This document shows positions 1 to 11,618 of a stretch of 64,000 bases of DNA, in pieces. Each line of letters starts with the position of its first letter. Positions within the stretch are counted from its first letter, which is position 1. A program made the position numbers and the translations under genes. The stretch comes from Orobanche coerulescens (lineage: Eukaryota > Streptophyta > Magnoliopsida > Lamiales > Orobanchaceae): positions 1,178,001 to 1,242,000 of the forward strand of contig CM065801.1 of NCBI GenBank assembly GCA_033398695.1, read 5' to 3'. The notes under the pieces are model-generated. The model had not been told where the DNA came from, searched no databases, and saw only the letters and a list, made by a program, of their open reading frames with translations.

Positions 1-403
1 CTGAGAGTAAAAAGTTGGTCGTGCGTTCATTTTTGTGTAAATGCCGAACCAGAATGAGAATCAGAGTGCGGAATTAGAAAATCGTGGTCATTAAGCTCGC
101 GTGTATAGAGAGCCCTGCTATGATAACAACATCTAAGCCTTAGTCCCAAAATGATTTGGGGTCGACTAACATGAATCAAACTTTGAAACCGTCACAATGT
201 TAAAATTTGAGGCCATATGCAAAGTAATAGGCAATGAGATGAGTATCCCATGATTATTGTATATTGAAGGCAATGCTAATATTTTCCCTATGTGGGATCA
301 ATACTTCAATAGTTGGCATTTGATATTTATACATAATCATATACATATATTTTTTTTGAATTTCATGAACACTCCCTTATAAGTCGTTACTGTATTGATT
401 CAG
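1..403 (+). other. Intron of the polygalacturonase gene (3' part)
   Basis: AT-rich non-coding DNA that ends in a splice acceptor (AG at 402-403) directly before coding sequence of a polygalacturonase. No upstream polygalacturonase exon (for example one encoding the GHG catalytic histidine) can be read in it, so the intron starts left of the window. It contains a short minus-strand fragment of an RTE LINE 3' end. Confidence 0.7.
124..194 (-). mobile_element. 3'-end fragment of an RTE-type LINE
   Basis: The reverse complement of this stretch matches the extreme 3' end of the full LINE at 20669-24216. It contains the same order of a GACGGTTTCAAAGTTTGATT block, a CCCAAATCATTTTGGGAC block and a CTAAGGCTTAGATGTTGTTG tail. 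Only about 70 bp remain, as expected for a severely 5'-truncated LINE copy. It lies inside the intron of the polygalacturonase gene, antisense to it. Confidence 0.8.
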
Positions 404-905
404 CATTGGGAGCCTAGGCAACCACAACTCGCGTGCATGCGCATCCAACATCATCGTACGAGACTCTGTGATAAAGAATTCTGACAACGGTGTAAGGATC
501 AAGACATGGCAAGGAGGTTACGGGTCCGTATCAGGCGTCACATTCAACGACATTCATATGGACAACGTTAGAAACCCCATTATAATCGACCAGTTCTACT
601 GCCTCACCAAAGATTGCGCCAATTACACCTCGGCGGTCCATATATCCGACATACGATATTCGGGGATTAAGGGCACTTACGATATCAGAAGCCCTCCAAT
701 GCATTTTGCATGTAGCGATTCTATACCGTGCACGAATATAACACTTTCGGATGTAGAATTGCTTCCGGATAAAGGAGATGTTGTTTTGGACCCTTTTTGT
801 TGGAGCGTTTATGGCGAACTGCAAACGCTTACAATTCCACCGGTCTCGTGCTTGTTAGAGGGTATCCCAGGGTCGGTTTTAGAAAGTAATGTTGGTTATT
901 GCTGA
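404..905 (+). CDS. Polygalacturonase, last exon (partial gene)
   Basis: This is the terminal exon of a glycoside hydrolase family 28 polygalacturonase, which hydrolyses homogalacturonan in the cell wall and is normally secreted. The frame is open from the acceptor at 402-403 to the TGA at 903-905, about 166 residues. It opens with [20 protein letters not shown] and continues [11 protein letters not shown], which holds the RIK substrate-binding motif of the family. The DQFYC stretch and several C-terminal cysteines are also family-like. The catalytic Asp and the GHG histidine motif would be in exons left of the window. The first codon is split by the intron. I see no frameshift or internal stop, so this exon may be functional. 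A start inside it (for example at 468) would be an artefact of missing the upstream exons. Confidence 0.9.
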
Positions 906-1159
906 AAGAATAGGCTTTGGTCCCATGTCACGGTATATGCACATAAGCTGTAACCATGCATGGGAGACTCATGTTGTGGGTATGTGTTTCAGAATTAAGA
1001 GGTATGATTGATCAACACGTAAATTAGACTCTATAAGTAACCATGCAATCTCCAGAACGTCTTTTGCATGTTTACGTGTCTTGAAATCATTCTCTACCAT
1101 GATCTACATAAACTGCAAGTGGAGCTAAAGAAGAAAGAGCGACAAAAATATTATACAAA
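906..1159 (+). other. 3' flank / probable 3' UTR of the polygalacturonase gene
   Basis: Non-coding sequence between the polygalacturonase stop codon and the first TCACATATGTGA-type repeat. No second gene or clear element terminus is visible. The left end of the outer CACTA-like element should lie near its right edge but cannot be read. Confidence 0.5.
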
Positions 1160-1162
1160 AGC

Positions 1163-1512
1163 GTCAGATATGTGACGGTCTTAAATTTTATATTAGAGCG
1201 GTCAACACAGGGGTAATAAAAGCTTCACATATGTGAAACTATTGCAAAATATTTATTTTTTAAGGCATTTGCGTCACTAATGTGACAACAAAAGTCAAAA
1301 CAGTCCGTTCCTTTAGCGTCACATCCGTGACATGCTTTCTTTTATATAAAGAAATTAAAGGTGTCACATATGTGACACCATTGTTTATTAAAAAAAATAG
1401 TAAAGGTGTCACATATGTGATACTAATGGTGTTAAATGCAAAAAAGAAAAAGAAAGGTGTCACCTATGTGAAGTCAATGGAAATTAATATATATGTATGT
1501 GACACCAATGCT
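1163..1512. repeat. Left array of TCACATATGTGA palindromes
   Basis: About eight spaced copies of an imperfect palindrome, for example at 1163, 1223, 1269, 1317, 1361, 1405, 1455 and 1494, with cores such as GTGTCACATATGTGACACCA. Variation is mostly in the first base pair (TTCAC/GTCAC) and the central dinucleotides. A further copy is at about 1960. The copies often precede the short word CCAATG or ACTAAT. The matching right-hand array is at 39085-39520. Confidence 0.85.
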
Positions 1513-1536
1513 TTTTAAAAAAAATAAATTTCAAAA

Positions 1537-1613
1537 CATAGCTCACTGGAAGGCGCGGGACTCGAACTCGCGCCGATGCAATGTATATAGTGGCATTTTG
1601 CCACAGAGCTATG
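1537..1613 (-). other. tRNA-like module with pol III A/B-box-like sequences
   Basis: On the minus strand this reads CATAGCTCTGTGGC, then about 35 bases later GGCGCGAGTTCGAGTCCCGC, and closes with GAGCTATG followed by a T-rich run. The second block folds into a T-arm-like hairpin (1552-1574, stem GGCGCGGG-type, 7-base loop). The first resembles a pol III A box with one mismatch. The outer arms (CATAGCTC/GAGCTATG) pair with each other. It lacks a proper D arm and anticodon arm, so it is not a functional tRNA gene. A homologous module lies at 39230-39306. Confidence 0.55.
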
Positions 1614-1828
1614 TTGTTCATTCATTAAATTTGATACAAGATTTATATATGTACATAATCAGAATTATAATTTAAAATTATAATTTAATAAACTGATTAT
1701 AATTAAATAAGTTTTGTAATTTTTATTTAAAAAATAGTTAGACATTATATTAATCAGATAGTATTTATAATTGATCAAAGCTATGTAGACATTATTATTA
1801 AAAAAATATAATATAAAAAATCTAAATA

Positions 1829-1926
1829 CAGTAGAACCTCTACAAATTAATACAATTGGACCGGAAAAATATTAATTTTATAGAGGTTACTAATTTATCG
1901 AGTATTAAATTAAAGAGGTTACACGG
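1829..1926. mobile_element. Pogo/Lemi-like MITE
   Basis: A 98-bp element with diverged terminal inverted repeats, CAGTAGAACCTCTA at the left and AAAGAGGTTACACGG at the right, flanked by TA dinucleotides (1827-1828, 1927-1928). The CAGTAGAACCTCTA...GGACCGG start is, from memory, a recurrent plant MITE pattern of the Tc1/mariner-pogo type with a TA target. No coding capacity. Confidence 0.5.
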
Positions 1927-2009
1927 TAAATGATACATATTACAATTACTTAATGTATTGGCATCACATATGTGATGCTAATATTAATTATTAGATATTA
2001 TTTAATTTA

Positions 2010-2185
2010 GAGTAAATTACACCGTTCGTCCTTGTAGTTTACGTTGACCGACAAGTTTCATCCTTTGACCAAAAAAGGTTTACCATCCATCCTTAAGTGG
2101 AAAACGTTATGTAGCGTTAGTCCTCCACTCAAACGGGCTACACTAACTGATGTTACTCACCCATCCATTGAGGGTATTTCAATCT
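2010..2185 (+). repeat. MULE left terminal inverted repeat
   Basis: It matches the reverse complement of 38897-39072 over its whole length with only scattered substitutions. Weaker similarity (pyrimidine-rich, TTTCTCGTCAT words) continues inward for about 100 bp more. It probably provides the promoter for the GRF zinc-finger gene that begins 163 bp inside it. Confidence 0.92.
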
Positions 2186-2348
2186 TTTCCAAACCCCACT
2201 AGCATTTCCGCTTATTTCTTTCTCGTCATATCTACACACCTGCAATAAATCCCGTTACCCCTTTCTCGTCATCTCTACTTTTCCCCTTTCTTTCTCTTTT
2301 TCGTTAAAATCCCAAATCAAAACCTACCAACTAAATCAGAAAACAAAA

Positions 2349-2571
2349 ATGGTGAGATGTCATTGTGGTGCGCACGCAGTGGTGAGAACATCATGGACTA
2401 ACACAAACCCAGGACGAAGGTTTTTGGGATGTTGCGGATTCATTGATTGGGTTGACCCCCCAATGTGTCCTCGATCTACTTTAATCATACCCGGATTGTT
2501 GAGATCATTGAACAATCAGCGAGCATAATTGCAAGAGGTGGTGGAAGATAGAGCAAGGATCAAGAAGTACC
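2349..2571 (+). pseudogene. MULE-borne GRF-type zinc-finger protein (5' part)
   Basis: The ORF from the ATG at 2349 encodes 59 residues before a TAA at 2526-2528. It shows a GRF zinc-finger pattern: CHCG near the start, then RTSWTNTNPGRRFLGC, then FIDWVDPPMC and IIPGLLRSLN. The four putative zinc ligands (three Cys and a late Cys) are present. Reading in the same frame past the TAA gives LQEVVEDRARIKKY up to the CACTA insertion at 2572, and the frame resumes beyond that element at 3790. The TAA therefore looks like a nonsense mutation in a longer gene. Its place next to the left TIR, facing inward, suggests a second MULE gene rather than a captured host gene. Its function is unknown. Confidence 0.7.
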
Positions 2572-3786
2572 CACTACCAAAATCGGGGGTTTAACCGACG
2601 ACTCTAAGTCGTCGGCTAAAGGTCAAAGTCGCCGGCTAAACCCCCCAGTCGTCGGCTAAAAAACCGTCGGCCGATATTCGTCGGCCAAGGTTTAGCCGGC
2701 GACTTTTTTGGTAGTCGTCGGCTAAACTTTAAGGTTTAGCCGACGACTTTACAAATGTCGTCGGCTAAAGTTTTTTTTTTAAAAAAAAAAGTAATATACT
2801 TTAGCCGACGACTTTGTTAAATGTCGTCGGCTAAAACATTTTTTTTTAAAAAAAAAGTAATATACTTTAGCCGACGACATTTAACAAAGTCGTCGGCTAA
2901 AACATTTAAAAAAAAATCAGATTTTGGGAACAATTTATAGTCAACACAATACACCAATTAATAAATTAGCGAAAAAATACGTAACAATTCAACACAAATA
3001 CATAACACATATACAATACACCAATTCAACAGCAACAAAAATACGCCAATTCAACATAATACACCAATTAATATCACAACATACCAACAATACATCCAAT
3101 TCAACACAATACACCAATTAATAACACAATACACCAACAATACATCAAACAAATACAATAAATTCATCAAACAAATGAAAACTAAATACACAAAAATGTA
3201 AAAACTAAATAAAACCTAACCTAATAAATTAAAAAAATAATAAAAACTACATAAAAAACAACCTAATTACAGATAAAATTAATACACTAAAAATGCACAA
3301 AAAAAAACGGGTTGCCTGTGCGGAGGTCGGGCGGTGGGCAGACGGTCGAGCGGCGTGTTCCGGCGGGTGGGTGACGGGCGGTCTGGTGTCGTCGGGCGGC
3401 TGACGGGTGGGTGGGGGAAGAAAAAAAGAAGAAAAGGAAGAACAAAGAAGAGAAGAGGGTATATATATATATATATAGAGGTTTAGCCGATGACCTATAT
3501 CAAGTCGTCAGCTAAAGTATATTATTTTTTTTTTTTGAAAAAGTGTTTAGCCGACGATCTAGATCAAGTCGTCGGCTAAAGTATATTATTTTTTTTCGGA
3601 AGGGGTTTAGCCGACGACCTAGATCAAGTCGTCGGCTAAAACTGTTTAGCTCTAGGTCGTCGGCTAAAACTGTTTAGCCGACGGCATCCCGAGTCGTCGG
3701 CTAAAGTGCAAAGTTTAGCCGACGACACTTTAAAGTCGTCGGCCGTTTTTTTCGGGTCGTCGGCTAAAGTCCTTTTTTTGGTAGTA
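2572..3786. mobile_element. Non-autonomous CACTA element with TTTAGCCGACGAC arrays
   Basis: It starts CACTACCAAAA and ends TTTTTTTGGTAGTA, the last base being changed from the expected G. A 3-bp TSD ACC flanks it (2569-2571, 3787-3789). Both subterminal zones carry dense copies of TTTAGCCGACGAC and its complement, about ten on each side, often as hairpins across poly-A/T spacers. The 1215-bp body has no transposase. Between the arrays are an A-rich CACCAATT-repeat stretch (about 2930-3300) and a GC-rich block (3305-3420). It sits in the GRF zinc-finger gene of the MULE. Confidence 0.93.
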
Positions 3787-3789
3787 ACC

Positions 3790-3900
3790 TTTATGTTTCT
3801 TGGTGTTTTTTTTTAAGTTTGTTGTATTCAAGGTATTGTAATCAAGTCAGTGGATTGTCTTTTGTGATTGAATGTTATGTTCTAGAAGATGGATAGTGTT
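3790..3900 (+). pseudogene. MULE GRF zinc-finger gene, 3' remainder after the CACTA insertion
   Basis: If the CACTA element and one TSD copy are removed, the zinc-finger frame continues from KKY into LYVSWCFFLSLLYS and stays open to a TAG near 3895. That hydrophobic run would be a C-terminal membrane-like segment, which I recall in plant GRF zinc-finger proteins. This is inference from frame continuity across the insertion, not a gene call that stands alone. Confidence 0.45.
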
Positions 3901-3977
3901 TAGGTGTTGTAATGAAGTCAGTGGGTTGTAAGGATGTTTGTGCCTCTTTTGTTATGATCTATGAATGAATTTAAGTT

Positions 3978-4308
3978 GGTTTCTTTTTGTATTCAATGTA
4001 CTCAAATACTGTTGTTGTTTTTTTCTTACGTAGCTCAAGTGGTTAACAATGGATATGAAGATAGTTGTTGATTAACAATGGATATGAAGATATGAATTTT
4101 TTACTTGTTGGTTTCTTTTGTGTTGAATATACTCAGACAAATGGTTTCTTTTTGTGTTCAATGTACTCAAATACTATTTTTTTTTTGTTACATAGCTCAA
4201 GTGGTTAACAATGGATATGAAGATAGTTGTTAGTTAACAATGGATATGAAGATATGAATTTTTTAGTTGTTGGTTTCTTTTTGTGTTGAATATACTCAGA
4301 CAAAGATA
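3978..4308. repeat. Two-copy tandem repeat, about 165 bp per unit
   Basis: Two adjacent copies begin at 3978 and 4143. Each holds GTATTCAATGTACTCAAATA-type sequence, then TAGCTCAAGTGGTTAACAAT, then TTAACAATGGATATGAAGAT twice. The units differ by a few bases and poly-T length. It lies between the GRF gene and the MURA gene inside the MULE and has no coding potential I can support. Confidence 0.8.
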
Positions 4309-4569
4309 GTTGTTGGTTATGTTTGTGAAGTCAAATTGACCCATTACAATATACTCAAGCCAAACTGACCCATTACCATAAACCAAAAAATAAAATTGAC
4401 CCATTACCATAAATTGCCTGAATGTCATTAAAAAGTCGAGTTTGAAGGCATATATGCCATCAACATCCAAAATAACTTAACTAGACATGAGACATGAACC
4501 AAATTGTCATAATCCTAAGCTTCACAGAAATACATATACTAACATAAACCTAAGCTTCACATAAAAACA

Positions 4570-7321
4570 TTAACCAATCTTGATAACTTTCTTCCTTGGT
4601 GGATATTTCTTCTTTTTTGCCCCATCATCCACTGCAATTCCATTCCCTTTATCAGCAGCAGTTGGTGGTGTTCCTTTGTGAGTAGCAGTAGTTGATGGTG
4701 TTCCAGAGATATCATCTTCACCAGAAGTTCTTGTTTTCCTCTTCTTAGTACCAGTTTGGGACTGTGATTTCCTTGGACCAGTGCAACTCCTTTTGTTATG
4801 TCCTTTTGTTCCACATGTGTCACATGTCACAGTCTTTTATTCCCTTGTTAGCTTCCCACTCTTGACAATCTTGACCACATCTCTCTGTCTTAGACCTCCT
4901 CCTCTCTTTCCTTGGTCTTCCAACTTGTGGTTGATGCTCTGGTGGTAGTAGAGTAGTTGGTACATTACACTTAGGCCAAAACATTCCACCTCTAATAGGC
5001 TTGATTAGGTATGAGTATACTTTCTTCCATGTTTCCAGCCTATAACATGGGTGTACGCACTCCTCTAGTAAGCCAACTGTTTGATTGTTAATTGCCATGT
5101 TCCAGTTTGTTGCCACGGCATGTTTGCAAGGGATCCCAGTCAACTCCCACTTCCAACATGTACAAGTCTTCTGCTCAACATTGACTACACACTGGTCATG
5201 GAATAGACCACTTACCTGGTAATAGATACCTCCTCCCCAACTGACTGTGTACTTGGTTGCCTCATCACAACTCATCTTCAAAAGCTTGGCAGTAGTGGTT
5301 GTGAGTGGACCATCACATCTAGCAATCATCTTATTCACATTTACAATCCTCTTCATGAGATATGCTCTTGTAAATTCTAGTGTACCAATGATTGCCTTGT
5401 CTCTACCACCATCCAGTTTTCCATTAAAAACTTCACACATATTGTTGACCAACACATCTGACTTACATCTCCCTATTTAAAATACAAGTTTTACTCAGCA
5501 CAAGTAATTTAGTATAAAAAATGTTTATCTAATTGAAATCATATAGTACCTGAGAAATGTGATCTTGCCCAATGCTGAGGTGGAATCTTCAATAACCACT
5601 CATAAGCAGGAAGGCTAAATGTTTTGAACTCCTGCATTGCCAAATTAAACTCTTCTATTGTTGTTGTTGTGGCACATTTCCATAGCAAATCTTTGTAAGC
5701 TGCACCACTCCATCTCAGCTTCATATTGTCATGAATATGTTTGACATAAAATCTGTGCTCAGCACAAGGAAACAACTTTGCAAGGGCTGGAATAATACCC
5801 TATCACCATTAAACACAAATATGTTATGAAAAGATATTAAATGCAATAACACAATTGAAAAGATATTAAAAGATATGAAAAGATATTAGATAGAAGCATA
5901 CCTTTTGCCTGTCACTTATAAAAGTGAAAATAGAATTTCTGCACAAGTCCAGATTATCTCCCAATTGTGTTAAAAACCATGTCCAAGAATCTGTGTTTTT
6001 TGTCTCCACAATCCCATATGCTAATGGGTAGATTCCATTATTTGGGTCAATACTCACAGCAGTCAATAATTGTCCAGGGAATGGACCCTTCATGAATGCC
6101 CCATCTAGTCCAAGTACCTCTCTCATTCCAGCCTTGAAACCCCCTTTCAAAGGCCTTAAGCACACATACATTCTTCTAAAAACCCTAGTTGGCACTGTAT
6201 GATCTGCTTCAGATTTGACTTGTATTTTGACAGTTGTGTTTGGATTGGCTTGTTGCAACTCTAAGCAATAATCCCTTAGCATCTTATACTGTTGAGTATA
6301 ATCCCCTCTGACCTTCTTTTCAGCCTCTGCTTTTGCTCTAAATGCCTTAGCCTCTGAAACACTTAATTCATGTGTCCTCTGTAATTGCTCTTGCACAACT
6401 CTAACTGGTATTTTAGGGTTTGTTTCAAGTTGTTGAACTAGTTCCTTAGCATACCATTTGGAGGTGGCATACAAGTTGTTTCTGGATTGTAAGCATTTGT
6501 GAGTGGACCTATGAGTTCTCACTTGCCATGTTTCAGAGTCTTTATGTTTTGATACAAGCAACACCCATGGACGGATTAGGGTACCCTCTAGATTCACGAA
6601 TCTTTGACTTTGCCTACTTTACTTTTGACCCACTACCATCAGACCCATTAGACCCATTGGGGTCACATGTTGGCAAAGTTGGAATAATACCCCTGCATAT
6701 TACCCTCACTTTTTCTTTATCATTTTTTTCCATTCTAAGTTCCCTCATTGTTTCAACTGAATGTTCCTTTACTAACTCCTTCACTTCATCCCTGTCTGGG
6801 AATTTTTGACCCACATAAAAGTAAGTCTTGTACACTTGGGGAGAAACATGTGCCTGTTTCCTTATTTGTTTCAACTTCCTCTTTCTTAACCTATCTAGTT
6901 CATTCTCCTCATTTGTAGCACTCTCAAAGTAGTCATTATTAAGAACTTCTGTATCCTCTTCTATTTCTTCCTCATCAGTTGTCTCATCTCTGTTCTTACA
7001 ACCCATGAACTCAACACTATCATCAATATTCAAGTGGAAGTCTGCCATGTCAACCTCAACCTCCTCAACATAATTTTCCTCATCCATAATGTAATCACTA
7101 TCCTCGCTATCATCATCACTAGAATCAGTGTCCTCATTACCTTCACTAAGCTCAGTATCATCCCCATTACCTTCACTAACCTCAGTATCATCCTTATCTG
7201 CAACTAAGTCATCCTTCTCCCCAAAGTGATCAAAGTTTGGGTCTTGGGACTCTACATCAGGGTGATATGAAGAGTAAAAGTCATTAACAAAGGCACTATT
7301 GCCCTGACTAGGTGCATCCAT
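4570..7321 (-). pseudogene. MURA-type MULE transposase, central and C-terminal part
   Basis: Read right to left, it holds an acidic Asp/Glu-rich linker and then a MuDR domain (YFYVGQKFPDRDEVK). The DDE transposase core follows, with first Asp in LGLDGAFMKGPFPGQ and SWTWFLTQLGDNL downstream. Then come a SWIM zinc finger (CTCWKWELTGIPCKH) and a C-terminal zinc knuckle (CDTCGTKGHNKRSC) with a basic tail. Two introns can be placed: donor after 5902 with acceptor before 5799, and donor after 5550 with acceptor before 5472; the peptide reads continuously across both. Frameshifts lie near 6600-6615 and near 4825. The 7322-37999 LTR element separates this part from the N-terminus at 38000-38749. It would be a nuclear transposase but is inactive. 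Confidence 0.9.
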
Positions 7322-9904
7322 TGTAATACCCGTAATTTCGATTTACGGTAATTTCTTTTTTTTCAGCGGAAGTCCGTTTTAACGACTCGCTCATGACCGT
7401 TTCTTCATTCTGAGAATGATTAATTCTACACTTTTTGTCATCCGAGTTCGTTTCGGTATTGTTCTGTTGAATTCTGTGTTCTTTAGCGACTTTTCCACGT
7501 ATGAGTTCGACTTTGTTAGATCGCCATTAATTTTTGGAAACTACAAAAATTCTGAATCTTTGCAATATTATAAATCATCGAGTTAGCTTTCCAATGGTTC
7601 AAACGGTGAGTCAATCGGAGTCCGGATGAGGGAGTTATGGTCGAAATAGCTAAGTCACTCTCATTCCCAGTTTTTGGCCGAGCACTCTGTACCTTGTGCC
7701 GCGGCACACTGCCGAGTCACTGCCGGCAGATTTGGCCCTGTGCCGCGGCACACTCCCGCTGGGCCGCGGCATACTGTGCAGCCTATTTATGGCCTTGCAG
7801 ACGGGTTTTTGGCCATTTTTCTCCTTCTTCTCCTTCTCTTCCGTGGCTGAGGGTGTGCTTATCATGGAGCCATGTTGTTTAACAACAAATCCACGAAGTT
7901 CTTGAGTTCATAGCATCAATCAATCATCCTATATCGTCCTTTGATCCAGCGAATCAAGGTAATCTTCCTTAGAACCCTAATTTCGTGAATTTGGGGGTTT
8001 TTGCATTTTTGTCCGATTCGTTCCGTGTTGTTGATTAATTCATGATGGGTATGATTAATCTTGGTAGTATTATTGTGTTTAACATCATTTAATCCATTGT
8101 TCTTCGTCGAATCGAAGTATATTTCTTGATTTCCTTCGAATCGACTTTTTGGGGGATTTGTCCTCGATCTCGTTTTCCATCCGTTTTTATTGGATAGATT
8201 GTGGTTAAATGATGTTGTTAAATATATTCTATGGATTGTATATCCATATTTAAACTTGGAATTCCGTTTTTGTGTTTTGTCGGGACGAATCGTGTTATTG
8301 GCCGTTTTGGGGAAAAACACTTGAACATTCGTCGTTCGTTCTTTGAATTCAACGGCTTTGAGTCATGCTATGGAATTCATTTTCATTGTTGTTATTGTCC
8401 TCCGTAGTTTATTATCGCGAGTTGGCATTCGGTGGAGTCGGCGGGTTCGTAGTCGGTTCGTGCCAACCTACTTCGATCGATTCTCCGTGTTGTGGTTGTT
8501 CAAGGCAAGTATCTTGCCCATACATTTCATGTTTCGTTGATATAATTCTTGATAAATGATTTTATGCGAAATCCAATGTTTAATGAACGTAAAAAGGGAT
8601 TGGTATGTTCTCGATAAATGTTGTCTTTCAACGATAATTCGTGTACTTCGTGAATATATGTGTTATCGGAATATGTGTGTTGGTTTTGTATGTTGAAAGA
8701 TGCTATGATCACTTTGAGTGAGTTTAATTGACCGTAATCCTTTGCCGGGGATTACGTAATGTTATGTGTACTTGTTCGGTAAGAACGAAATGTGTGTGAT
8801 ATTAGTTGCTACTCCTTGAAAGGAGGTTGTGATGCTTAATGTTTTTTGGCTTCATAAGTGATTATTGTTGTGTGCTTGATGCATGTGCTGTGCCTCCGGG
8901 TATGATTGTTGAATCTCCGGGATCCATACTTGCTAGTATGGGTCGGGCGTGACCGTAGGGTTATCCAAATCGGGTATGTCTTCCGGGGACTTCGAGGTTC
9001 GTGGCTTGTTAGCACGATGCCGGGATAACTTATGGTTGTGGTTTGATTATGTAAGTATATGTGCTTTTAGTCACGTGACTGCGGTTACGGTGACATGTAA
9101 TTTGATATAGTTTCCCTGTGGGTTATTCACTCGGGTTTGTTCTACGGGAGCATCTGAGGTCCGTGGCTTGCTAGCACGGGACGCGAATAATCTGTGGAAA
9201 CAGGTTGTTATGGTATGATCGGGTCGTAGACCCCACTTGTTGTTATCAAATTTATGTTTTGGGAAACTGACTTTTGGGCTGTGTCCCTAAATGTTTTCGA
9301 AAGGCCTGAGAATTCTTAAATCCCAATGTATTCAAAACTCTCGAGGTCGTAAAATATTTTTCACAAGATGTATATCGGGTTTACCCTATCTTTCGATTTA
9401 ATCGTTTGATTAAGTGAATCACCTCGGGAAGTATGCTTATGATTAACATGTTTCGTGGAGTATGATATGTATGGCTCGTTTTCGTATTTTATACTTGCAC
9501 TAGCAAAACAGTGGAGTTTTGCTAACCCCCTAGTATTCGGGGGTTGGATGTCTATTTTTGCATTCAGGTTTTGGAGCATAACACAGGGTCGACACGAAGG
9601 ATGATGAAAGATGAACGATACTAATCACACGAGGATCCGTTGATGTCGTATTAGTCTAGTTGTATTTTCTTTTCCGCTGCAGTATCTTTTCCCCGTTGTA
9701 TGGGAGTTTATTGTATTTTGACCCCTGCGTGGGTATGTGTTTGTAATTGAGTTATATATTTTTATTGAAAGACCAAATCGGTCTACTGAGTCATTTTAGC
9801 CTTGAAGACATTGTCGAGATGTTAAATGTTGTTACCAGCCTGGTAGATCCTCGAGGAGAGGGTCTACTGCGTGTAGTATCCCTGAGTGTATTGGGGGTGT
9901 TACA
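7322..9904 (+). repeat. 5' LTR of the non-coding gypsy element
   Basis: 2583 bp, TG...CA. It aligns with 12651-13154 plus 35889-37999 with few substitutions, so the insertion is fairly recent. A TATA-like TATTTAT is at 7784-7790, directly after an array of GTGCCGCGGCAC palindromes. Downstream are two related GC-rich modules (about 8960-9030 and 9120-9190), each with GTGGCTTG(C/T)TAGCACG. Confidence 0.92.
7694..7772. repeat. GTGCCGCGGCAC palindromes in U3
   Basis: Three copies of a perfect or near-perfect GC palindrome (7696, about 7739, about 7762) lie just upstream of the TATA-like box of the 5' LTR. The 3' LTR copy (13027-13063) has two, so copy number differs between the two LTRs of the same element. 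The same word is arrayed in another LTR at 51340-51625. Confidence 0.85.
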
Positions 9905-9908
9905 TAAA

Positions 9909-9920
9909 TGGTATCAGAGC
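9909..9920 (+). other. Primer-binding site (initiator Met-tRNA type)
   Basis: TGGTATCAGAGC, four bases after the 5' LTR, is complementary to the 3' end of plant initiator Met-tRNA, the usual primer of these elements. Confidence 0.88.
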
Positions 9921-11618
9921 TTAGGTTGTGGAAACCTAGGCTGTCGTGTCAGTGGTGTCTGTTGAGTTTGTCTCGTCGGATTTTGTCTGACTAAGTCGTG
10001 TCGCGACGCGTCGTCTGAGTTTGTTGGTCGTGATTAGTATCGTGGGGCGATCATCATCTTCGTGCGACCTGTGGATGTAAGTCTCCCTTCTTGTGTTGTG
10101 CCTCGTGTGACACGGGCTATTTTTATGATTATTTGTTAACTGATGGAATCCTCTTATGGATTTTGATTTCGTGATATGTGGTTATTTGACTCTCATATTT
10201 CGTTCGTATGAGGAGTATTGTTCTTTGGTGTGCATGTCGAACTGTATTTCTTTTATCCGCTGCGTGAGTCCTTTTGTAATGGCTTTCGGTATTTTACTGA
10301 CTGAGTTTTATTTCGAAAACCGATTCCCTTAACCGAGTTTGTGGCATTATGGACTTGATCGTTTTGGCGAAATTCTTATGACGGTATTTAGTATTTTCTA
10401 AATGGCTTTTGTAAGTTTTTGAAATATTACCGTCATCAGCCTTTTTGGTGTTTTTGTAAATGGTTTTTAGCCTGGTGGGTTCTGGCGTGGGGCCCACGGC
10501 GTTATAACATTCCATGTAATTACCTGAAATTTTTGGGCATTCTAGCCCATTGATTTATCTTTAAAAACCTTGAGTATCTTAGAAAATAAAATTCGAGACG
10601 TACTTTTAAATGGATTGTATTTTCAAGGCGCCTGCTGGCGCAACAATATGTTTCAAAATTCTTCTATCCCGAGGACCAAAATGTTTTGAGATATTTTCAA
10701 TGTTTTAGAAACACTTTTACTTAGACCCGAGGGTCGAATATTTCTGAAAGTTTTTCACTAAGAGAAAGTGTCCTCATTTTTATCAAATGCGAAATGGTTT
10801 TCAAAAGTCTCGATAATGATGTTTCATGTTTGTACTTTTTTTTAAAGGTGATACTCAAGATCAACCGCGTTTTTCTAAATTATTTTCGAAAGGATGTTTT
10901 CATTTTTAAAACCTACCCATTCTCGTTTGAGGGCTGGGTATGTATGTATGATGTTTGCTTTGTCGTTATGATATTGCTCCCGAGTATGGTCGAATTGGTG
11001 GCATGAACGTCGAGGCGTTGCCACACAATTGTTGCACTAGCCCTCTGTGAGAGGTGTGAACTGGTGTTTACTGTTTATCGCCTCGTGGTGATTTGCGTGT
11101 TGTCGCACGAGTGTGAGTTGTTAAAGCTTGGATTTTTGTGCTTTTATGCACATGTGTGATTGTTTCATGATGTTTGTAATTATGTGCTGGTTATCGTTTG
11201 GGCCGTTGAGGTCGCCGAACGATACCGTCGTTGCTGTAGTGTTTGTGTGTGTATTACTTTACGATGGTAATCGTTGTATATGATATGTGTTATGATTCTT
11301 TGTTATGCCAAGTTGGCATCTCCGGTTTGTTGTTTGTGATGTTATGTTCCATTGTATCTAGCATCTGTATTTTCGATATGCCGAGCCGAGGCATTTGAGC
11401 GTGTTATCCGGGGCATGTACGTGCAAATTGTCCTTCTCGTCAGTAACGCTTTTCAAGTGTGGACCCGAGAGACACAGGATCCAGTTTTGCGAGTTGGGTT
11501 CCGAGTCTTTCGGGGCGCGAACTTCAGTACAGATATCAGGATCGGCTCTGAGAGGCCCATGGGAGATTTTTTTGTCGGTTGCTTTTTGTGTTGTCACCTT
11601 GTTTCCGTTGTTGTGAGT

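Noticed and set aside
1260..1518. Overlapping ORFs on both strands of the TCACATATGTGA array
   Set aside because: They are translations of the palindromic repeats and poly-A/T runs, with no protein-like composition.
2924..3121. ORF of about 65 residues in the CACTA element
   Set aside because: It is a translation of an A-rich ACACCAATTAATA-type repeat.
3305..3420. GC-rich block as a CpG-island promoter
   Set aside because: It lies inside the non-autonomous CACTA element and has no adjacent gene.
8343..8559. Small ORFs in the gypsy LTR, seen again at 36366-36582
   Set aside because: They recur only because the LTR is repeated; no domain, and the two copies differ without codon bias.
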